Below, piece after piece: positions 58,508 to 64,000 of a DNA stretch of 64,000 nt. The DNA is from Streptomyces sp. NBC_01268. GTDB taxonomy: Bacteria; Actinomycetota; Actinomycetes; Streptomycetales; Streptomycetaceae. Every line of letters starts with the position of its first letter. Positions within the stretch are counted from its first letter, which is position 1. A program made the position numbers and the translations under genes. The notes below the pieces were generated by a model that searched no databases, was not told the origin of the DNA, and saw only the letters and a program-made list of their open reading frames with translations. The DNA is taken from positions 310,001 to 374,000 of the forward strand of contig NZ_CP108454.1 in assembly GCF_036240795.1 (NCBI RefSeq). Direction: 5' to 3'.

Positions 58508-60136
58508 ATGTACGACACCGATCACCAGCTCCCCCCTCACCGCAGGGCCTCCCGCGCCGCCCGCCCCGCCGTGGCAGGGGCCGTCGTCCTCGCCGTTGTC
58601 GCGGGTGGCGCGTACGCCGCCGAGTGGGGACCGTTCGGGCCGGGAACCGCACCTGTGGACCCCGCCGCCGTGTCCGAGGCGCGGGCCTTCCTGGCGGACT
58701 GGGCGGCCGGCCGCATCGAGAGCGCCGGGGCCCGGACCACCGACCCCGACGAAGCACGGACCATCATCCGCAACTTCACCGCCGGGCTGGAGATCAGCAA
58801 GCCCAGGCTGACGGCGGCCGAGGCGAAGGCGGCGGAGGACGGCACGATCACCGTCCCCTACTCGGCGGACATGCCGGTCACGGGACTGGGCACCTGGTCC
58901 TACGACGCGCGGATCCCGGTACGTCGTCAGGCCGACGGGTCCTGGAAGGTCACCTGGGCGTTGTCCGTGGTCCACCCGCAGCTGAGCCGCACCGAGAAGT
59001 TCCGCCTGACGCGCCAGGACGACGCGGCGCCGCCGGTGACCGACCGGGCGGGAAAGCCGCTGTCCCCGGAGCGCAGCCCCTCCCTCAAGCCCGTGCTCGA
59101 CCAACTCGCGCGAGCCTCGGGAACCCGCCCGCGCGGTGCCATCGAGCGGATCGACCGGGCCACCGGGCAGGTCACCGCCACCGAGGTCTCCTTCGGCGAG
59201 GCCCCGGCCGCCGAAGCCGACCGGGACATCCGTACCACCCTCGACTCTCGATGGCAGACGGCGGCCGACCGGGCCCTGGCAGCGAAGGCGGGCGGCAAGA
59301 ACGCGGCGCTGGTGGCACTGCGCATCGACAACGGCGAGATCCTCGCCGTGGCCAACTCGCCGGCCACCGGATTCAATCGGGCCGTCTCCGGCACCTACGC
59401 CCCCGGCTCGACCTGGAAGATCGTCACCACCACGGCGCTTCTCCTCGACAAGGCCGTGGCGCCGGACGACATCGTCGACTGCCCCCGGTACATCACCGTC
59501 GGCAAGGAGTTCCACAACGTCGAGACCTCCGAGTTCCCGGGCGCCACCTTCACCAAGAACTTCACCGAGTCCTGCAACACCGGCTTCATCGGCCTCCGCG
59601 GCAAGGTCTCCGACAGCGGACTCGGGGATGTCGCCAGGAACTACTTCGGCATCGGCCAGGAGTGGAACGTGGGCATCCCCTCGTTCGACGGCTCGGTACC
59701 GGTCCCCGGCGACCAGACCGAGAAGGCCGCCTCGATGATCGGGCAGGGCAAGGTCCTGGGCAACCCGCTGACCGTGGCCTCCGTCGCCGCGACCGCCGCA
59801 TCCGGCACCTTCCACCAGCCCACGATCACCGGCGGCACCGAGGACACCACCCGGACGAAGCCGCTGCCCCGCGATGTCGTCGCGCAGCTGCGCACCCTCA
59901 TGCGGGCCACGGTCACCGACGGCACCGCCCGTCACCTGGCCGGCCTGCCCGGGAACGTGGGGGCGAAGACGGGCACCGCCGAAGTCAGCGAGAGCGCACC
60001 CAACAACGGCTGGGTCGCCGCCACTCGGGGCAACGTCGCCATAGCCGTCGTCGTGGAAGGCGGCATCACCGGCGGATCCTCCGCGGTACCCGTGGTGCGC
60101 CACCTCCTGGAAGCCGTCCCCCAGGATCCCTCCTGA
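58508..60136 (+). CDS. Penicillin-binding protein with MecA_N (NTF2-like) domain
   Basis: 542 residues, ATG at 58508 with AAGGA upstream. One N-terminal membrane helix (AVAGAVVLAVVAGGAYAAEW) precedes an NTF2-like MecA_N domain (FLADWAAGRIESAGARTTDP, ISKPRLTAAEAK) and the transpeptidase domain. Catalytic motifs: STWK (SGTYAPGSTWKIVT) near residue 300, SCN (FTESCNTGFIGLRG) near 354, KTG (VGAKTGTAEVSESAPNNGWV) near 486. It cross-links peptidoglycan outside the membrane. The position opposite a LysR/beta-lactamase-like pair hints at a beta-lactam response locus. Confidence 0.92.
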   Translation: MYDTDHQLPPHRRASRAARPAVAGAVVLAVVAGGAYAAEWGPFGPGTAPVDPAAVSEARAFLADWAAGRIESAGARTTDPDEARTIIRNFTAGLEISKPRLTAAEAKAAEDGTITVPYSADMPVTGLGTWSYDARIPVRRQADGSWKVTWALSVVHPQLSRTEKFRLTRQDDAAPPVTDRAGKPLSPERSPSLKPVLDQLARASGTRPRGAIERIDRATGQVTATEVSFGEAPAAEADRDIRTTLDSRWQTAADRALAAKAGGKNAALVALRIDNGEILAVANSPATGFNRAVSGTYAPGSTWKIVTTTALLLDKAVAPDDIVDCPRYITVGKEFHNVETSEFPGATFTKNFTESCNTGFIGLRGKVSDSGLGDVARNYFGIGQEWNVGIPSFDGSVPVPGDQTEKAASMIGQGKVLGNPLTVASVAATAASGTFHQPTITGGTEDTTRTKPLPRDVVAQLRTLMRATVTDGTARHLAGLPGNVGAKTGTAEVSESAPNNGWVAATRGNVAIAVVVEGGITGGSSAVPVVRHLLEAVPQDPS

Positions 60137-60315
60137 CCCGCCTCGCCCTCGTCTGGACGGCGAGGGCGAGGCGGCGGCGCCGGAACCTGTCGCGGAACGG
60201 TGTCAGGGAAGCTGATCGGTCATCACGGTCACCACGGCCAGGAGCACTTCGAAGGCGCACGCGGCCGGCGTGTGGAGCGACTGGTTCCGGAAGCCGGAGC
60301 GAAATCCCCTTGCTC

Positions 60316-60339
60316 AATGGTCAAGAATCGTTGACCATT
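60316..60339. promoter_or_regulatory. Perfect inverted repeat, candidate operator of the ArsR-MFS operon
   Basis: AATGGTCAA-GAATCG-TTGACCATT has 9-bp perfect arms and a 6-nt spacer, ending 6 bp before the ATG of the ArsR-type gene. No Shine-Dalgarno sequence lies between, so the transcript may be leaderless and the operator may overlap the promoter. Autoregulation by the ArsR-type protein is the natural reading. Confidence 0.75.
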
Positions 60340-60345
60340 ACTCAC

Positions 60346-60885
60346 ATGCCTACCGATGATCTTCCCGAGACGTTTCACGTCACCACGGACGAGCAGTTGC
60401 GCGCCGTCTCCAATCTCACCCGCCACCGGATCATGGCCGTGCTCCGCTCCGCGCCGGCGACGATCACGCAGATCGCCGAACAGGTCGGCCTCGCGAAGGG
60501 GAGTTCCAGCTACCACGTGCGACTGCTGGAGCGGGCAGGCCTGGTGAAGGTGGTGCGGACGCGGAAGGTGCGGGGGGTCACCGAGCGGTACTACGCGATG
60601 GCCGCGCGGTCCATCGAGCTGCCGGCACCCGCGACGGGGCAGCCGGATGTGCTGATGCGGCACGCGCTGGCGGACCTGGAGGCGTCGCCGGTGGACGGCG
60701 AGCGGCACGTGGGGATGGCGCATCTGCGGCTCACCGACGCGCAGTTCACACAGCTCGGAAAGCGGCTGCAGGCGCTGGCGGAGGAGTACCGGGAGCTGCC
60801 CGACCCCTCGCTGCCCGCCGCGTCGTTCGTCTTCGCGCTGTTCCACCCGGCGACGCCCGACCAGGCCGAGGGGGAGGCCAAGTGA
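60346..60885 (+). CDS. ArsR-type winged-helix transcriptional regulator
   Basis: 179 residues, ATG at 60346. RAVSNLTRHRIMAVLRSAPA, TITQIAEQVGLAKGSSSYHV (recognition helix) and RLLERAGLVKVVRTRKVRGV with TERYYAMAARSIEL form the winged HTH. There are no Cys metal ligands; the C-terminal half (LRLTDAQFTQLGKRLQALAE) probably binds a small ligand or mediates dimerisation. It overlaps the MFS gene by four bases (GTGA), so it is probably the repressor of that exporter, acting at the palindrome just upstream. Confidence 0.88.
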   Translation: MPTDDLPETFHVTTDEQLRAVSNLTRHRIMAVLRSAPATITQIAEQVGLAKGSSSYHVRLLERAGLVKVVRTRKVRGVTERYYAMAARSIELPAPATGQPDVLMRHALADLEASPVDGERHVGMAHLRLTDAQFTQLGKRLQALAEEYRELPDPSLPAASFVFALFHPATPDQAEGEAK

Positions 60886-62168
60886 CCAAGGACATGGAGA
60901 AGTTGCCGACCGGGTTCGGACGCCTGTGGACCGCGCAGACGGTCTCCTCGCTCGGTGACGGGGTGACGCATGCCGCGCTGCCGCTGCTCGCGCTGACGTT
61001 GACGCGCGATCCGATGGCGCTCGCCGTCGTCATGGCCGCGGGGACGCTGCCGTGGCTGCTGTTCGGGGTGCTCGGCGGTGCGCTGGTGGACCGCTGGGAC
61101 CGCCGGCGCACGATGTGGGTCGCGGACGCGGCACGTGCGGCGCTGCTCGCGATACCCGCGGCGGCGGCCGTGCTCGACGTGCTGAGCATTCCGCTGCTCG
61201 CGGCCGTCGCCTTCCTGCTCGGCCTCGGCGGACTCTTCTTCGACACGGCCGCCACCGCCTATCTGCCGGATCTGCTCCACCGCGACGCCGCACTCCTCGA
61301 GCGCGCCAACTCCCGTCTGCGCGGCGCCCAGACCGCCATGTCCGGCTTCGCCGGGCCGCCCGCGGGCAGCGCCCTGCTCACGCTCGGCCGGGCGGTTCCC
61401 CTGCTCGCCGACGCGGTGTCGTTCGCGCTCTCCGCCCTGCTCGTACGGTCGCTGCCCGCCATGCCCCGGCCCGTGCCGGAAGCCCGTGAGTCGCTGCTCC
61501 GGCAGGCGCGGGCCGGCGCCGCGTACGTCTTCCGGGACCGCTTGCTCCTCGGGCTCGCGCTGCGTCCGGCGGTCGGGAACATCGCCTTCCTCGCCGTGGA
61601 GACCGTCCTCGCCCTCTTCGCGCGCGACCACCTCGGCATCGACACGTACGGCTTCGGCCTACTGCTCACCGCGGAGGCCACCGGCGGCCTGCTCGGTGCG
61701 GGCATCGCCTCCCGGTTCGGCCGACGACTCGGCACCGGCACCGCACTGACCTGCACGGCCGCAGTCGAGGGACTCGCCATCCTGGGCCTGGCCGCCGCCC
61801 CGAACCCGTACGTCGCCGGCCTCGCGCTCGCCGTCTGCGGAGCGGGCATGGGCGCCACGATGGTGCTCGCCCCCTCCCTGCGACAGGCGATCGTCCCCGC
61901 GCATCTCATGGGCCGGGTCGCCTCCACCTCCCGCATGCTCGCCATGTGCGCCGCCCCCGTCGGCGCCTTCCTCGGCGGCTGGCTGGCCACCGCCTACGAC
62001 CTCCGCACCCCGCTCTACACCGCCGCCGGCCTCCTCCTGGCGATGACGGCCATCACGGCGTCCATGACCAGCAACCGCCGGGTCGAGGCGGCGCTGCGGG
62101 CCGCCGCCCCGGCCGAAGCTCCAGAGCACCCGGCATCCTCGGACCGAGTCCGGGAAAGCGCCCCGTAG
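60882..62168 (+). CDS. MFS transporter
   Basis: 428 residues from a GTG at 60882 overlapping the ArsR-type gene. About 12 membrane helices: GRLWTAQTVSSLGDGVTHAA at the start, VLGGALVDRWDRRRTMWVAD (motif A), SRLRGAQTAMSGFAGPPAGS, LGAGIASRFGRRLGTG (second motif A) and PLYTAAGLLLAMTAITASMT at the end. It belongs to the MefA/ENTS-like group of drug or siderophore exporters. Control by the coupled ArsR-type gene suggests induction by its substrate. Confidence 0.88.
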   Translation: MTKDMEKLPTGFGRLWTAQTVSSLGDGVTHAALPLLALTLTRDPMALAVVMAAGTLPWLLFGVLGGALVDRWDRRRTMWVADAARAALLAIPAAAAVLDVLSIPLLAAVAFLLGLGGLFFDTAATAYLPDLLHRDAALLERANSRLRGAQTAMSGFAGPPAGSALLTLGRAVPLLADAVSFALSALLVRSLPAMPRPVPEARESLLRQARAGAAYVFRDRLLLGLALRPAVGNIAFLAVETVLALFARDHLGIDTYGFGLLLTAEATGGLLGAGIASRFGRRLGTGTALTCTAAVEGLAILGLAAAPNPYVAGLALAVCGAGMGATMVLAPSLRQAIVPAHLMGRVASTSRMLAMCAAPVGAFLGGWLATAYDLRTPLYTAAGLLLAMTAITASMTSNRRVEAALRAAAPAEAPEHPASSDRVRESAP

Positions 62169-62239
62169 GGAGACCGCCGGGTCGCTGAGCCGGTGCCGAG
62201 CGCACTCGGCTTGGGCCTGGACGCATGGGCGCGTGCGCG

Positions 62240-62560
62240 TGGGCGCGCTACGGTACTTCCTGGAGCCCTTGTACTCGGCCGTGTAGCCGCCACCGAGCGC
62301 CTGCACCCACGCCTGGGGTCACCGGTGTACTCCTTGGTGTGGAGGACCGCGTCACCGTTGGCGTCGGTGATGGCCGTACCGGCCGCCTTGTTGTCGATCA
62401 CGAAGACGATCCGCTCACCCTTGATCGGCTCGCCGTCCTCGTCCGTGAGGTTCGCGGGTCACCGAGTCCGAGATCAGAACGGACAGTCGGCCGTAACCGT
62501 CCGACGTGGTGAGCAGGGGCACGTTCGAGAGGATCCCGCCGGGAGTGCGGCCGGACCGGG
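62240..62560 (-). pseudogene. Frameshifted remnant of an Ig-like repeat surface protein
   Basis: Three successive minus-strand frames give protein-like fragments: GGILSNVPLLTTSDGYGRLS with VLISDSV (62560-62470), then NLTDEDGEPIKGERIVFVID with NKAAGTAITDANGDAVLHTK and EYTGD (62452-62320), then WVQALGGGYTAEYKGSRKY (62308-62240). The middle part is a textbook Ig-like (invasin/Big-type) repeat: TLTDxDGxPIxGxxVxF...G-A-x-TDANGxA. Frameshifts between the parts and no start or signal mean the gene is dead. The rest of the 527-bp intergenic stretch (62169-62695) shows nothing else. Confidence 0.65.
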
Positions 62561-62695
62561 CCGGGACCGGAGGAGGCGCACCCACCCCTTCCATGATCAA
62601 CATATAGCGCACCGGGGGGCTTGCGGCAAGGCCCCCGGCATGCCGCAGAATTGCCGATCTCAGCCACACAACACGAGGTCACGGGGGCGCAAGAG

Positions 62696-63916
62696 ATGCG
62701 GGTGCTGTTGTCGACGTACGGGGGGCGCGGGAGCGTCGATCCGATGGTGGGGCTCGCGCTCGGGCTGCGGGATCTCGGCGTGGAGGTACGGGTCTGCGCG
62801 CCGCCGGACGAGGAGTTCACGGCCCTGTTCGACGGGGTGGGGGTCCCGGTGGTGCCCGTCGGCGCGCCGGTGCGGCCGCTCGTGACCACGGTCGTGCCGG
62901 GGTCCGCGGAGGGTCTGGCACAGCGCATGGCCGAACTGATGGCCGCCGAGTTCGCCACGCTGGCCGTGGCCGAGGGGTGTGACGCGCTGGTCGCGACCGG
63001 GCCGCTCCCGGTCGTCGCCAGTGCGCGGTCGGTGGCCGAGAAACTGGGCATCCGGTACGTGCACGCCAGCCACCAGCCGGTCAGCATGCCGTCGCCGCAC
63101 CAGCCGCCGCCCGCGCGGCGGGGCCGGCCGCTGCCGCCCGGGGTGCGGGACAACCGTGAGCTGTGGGAGATCGACGCCCGCAACGCGAACGAGATGTTCG
63201 GCGCGGAGCTCGACGCCCACCGGGAGGCCATCGGCCTGCCCCCCGTCAGCAACGTCCGCGACTACGCCTTCACCGACCGCCCGTGGCTGGCCACGGACCC
63301 GGTGCTGAGCCCGTGGCGGCCGACGGAACTCGGCGTCGTGCAGACCGGCGCGTGGCTGCGGTCGGACGAACGCCCGCTCCCCGCGGACCTGTTGGCGTTC
63401 CTGGACGCCGGAGACGCACCGGTGTACGTCGGCTTCGGCAGCATGCCCGTCGGCGATCCGAAGGGCGTCGCCCGAGCGGCCGTCGAGGCGATCCGCGCCC
63501 AGGGGCGTCGTACCGTCGTCTCCCGGGGCTGGGCCGAACTGGACCTGATCGACGCCGGTGCCGACTGCATCGCCGTCGGCGAGGTCGACCAGCGGGCACT
63601 GTTCGCCCGCGTCGCCGCCGTCGTGCACCACGGCAGCGCGGGCACCACCACCACGGCCGCCCGGTCCGGCGCGCCGCAGGTCGTGGTGGCTCAGGGTGCG
63701 GACCAGCCGTACTGGGCGGACCGGGTCGCCGGACTGGGCATCGGCGTGGCCCACGACGGACCCGCGCCGACCCCCGAGTCCCTGACCGCCGCGCTCCGTA
63801 CGGCCCTCGCGTCCGAGACCCGCGCCCGGGCCGCCGCCGTGGCCGGCACGGTCCGCACGGACGGGGCGAGCGTGGCGGCGCGGCTGCTGGTCGAGGAGGT
63901 CGGCCGCGCGCGGTGA
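62696..63916 (+). CDS. GT1-family (MGT/GtfB-like) glycosyltransferase
   Basis: 406 residues, ATG at 62696; the ribosome site is weak. MRVLLSTYGGRGSVDPMVGL, ALGLRDLGVEVRVCAPPDEE is the acceptor-domain start of natural-product glycosyltransferases such as vancomycin GtfB. PVYVGFGSMPVGDPKGVARA opens the sugar-nucleotide domain, and VHHGSAGTTTTAARSGAPQV with VVAQGADQPYWADRVAGLG is the nucleotide-sugar signature including the His-His-Gly. It transfers a sugar from an NDP donor to a small hydroxylated acceptor. No aglycone biosynthetic genes are in view; it may serve detoxification. Confidence 0.88.
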   Translation: MRVLLSTYGGRGSVDPMVGLALGLRDLGVEVRVCAPPDEEFTALFDGVGVPVVPVGAPVRPLVTTVVPGSAEGLAQRMAELMAAEFATLAVAEGCDALVATGPLPVVASARSVAEKLGIRYVHASHQPVSMPSPHQPPPARRGRPLPPGVRDNRELWEIDARNANEMFGAELDAHREAIGLPPVSNVRDYAFTDRPWLATDPVLSPWRPTELGVVQTGAWLRSDERPLPADLLAFLDAGDAPVYVGFGSMPVGDPKGVARAAVEAIRAQGRRTVVSRGWAELDLIDAGADCIAVGEVDQRALFARVAAVVHHGSAGTTTTAARSGAPQVVVAQGADQPYWADRVAGLGIGVAHDGPAPTPESLTAALRTALASETRARAAAVAGTVRTDGASVAARLLVEEVGRAR

Positions 63917-64000
63917 TCCGCCGTGCTCCGCAGGGCCGGCGGCGCGGCCGGCGATCTCGTCTCCCCTCTGCCCTGACAGGTCTACGGAGTTCGCCGATCG

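Overview
The window is typical Streptomyces (or a very close actinomycete) chromosome. Base composition is very GC-rich, GTG and TTG starts are frequent, and many neighbouring genes overlap by four bases (ATGA/GTGA). It also carries mycothiol-dependent functions (mycothione reductase), Tat/Sec-exported hydrolases, DUF4235/DUF3618 envelope proteins, ECF sigma factors and class III lanthipeptide genes. No rRNA, tRNA, CRISPR array, insertion sequence or prophage was recognised. All functional names come from reading motifs; no database search was run.

Layout. 1-5.5 kb: edge of a probable maleylpyruvate-isomerase-like gene, a secreted GH31 glycosidase with a C-terminal carbohydrate-binding domain, and a choice-of-anchor A/CnaB-repeat surface protein. 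5.7-10 kb: small metabolic and redox genes (YdeI/OmdA-like, VOC, alpha/beta hydrolase, PPOX flavoprotein, mycothione reductase). 10-16.7 kb: asparagine synthase, DHA2 exporter, PIG-V-like mannosyltransferase, and an ECF sigma factor with a coupled membrane protein. 17-21.5 kb: LuxR-type response regulator divergent from an ABC-2 exporter and a histidine kinase with an unusual C-terminal extension.

21.5-27.2 kb is the most interesting region: a compact, apparently undescribed RiPP-type locus. A three-gene translationally coupled operon (NodU-type O-carbamoyltransferase with an extra C-terminal winged-helix-like domain, a cupin-like protein, a 2OG-Fe(II) oxygenase) diverges from a radical SAM/SPASM enzyme followed by a 69-residue Cys-ending candidate precursor. 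27.2-32.4 kb: Tat-exported metallophosphoesterase, DUF4246 protein, and a MarR/old-yellow-enzyme pair. 32.5-36 kb: frameshifted remnant of an NAD-dependent epimerase, then a class III lanthipeptide synthetase and a 37-residue precursor whose only Cys lies N-terminal to its core Ser residues.

36-48 kb: exported class A beta-lactamase-like protein, lipoprotein, VOC/AraC pair, a 2057-residue RHS/YD-repeat protein with a small secreted partner, and an HTH-TM-ricin lectin protein. 48-53 kb: SigK/RskA pair beside a sulfite-oxidase-like molybdoenzyme and a fasciclin lipoprotein, echoing the mycobacterial SigK regulon. Then come two apparently truncated genes and several small envelope and stress-type proteins (PRC-barrel, 55-residue membrane protein, DUF4235, DUF3618, YihY). 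56.4-60.1 kb: class A beta-lactamase coupled to a LysR regulator, divergent from a MecA_N-type penicillin-binding protein. 60.3-64 kb: ArsR-type regulator plus MFS exporter with a perfect 9-bp palindrome, a decayed Ig-like surface-protein remnant, and a GT1 glycosyltransferase.
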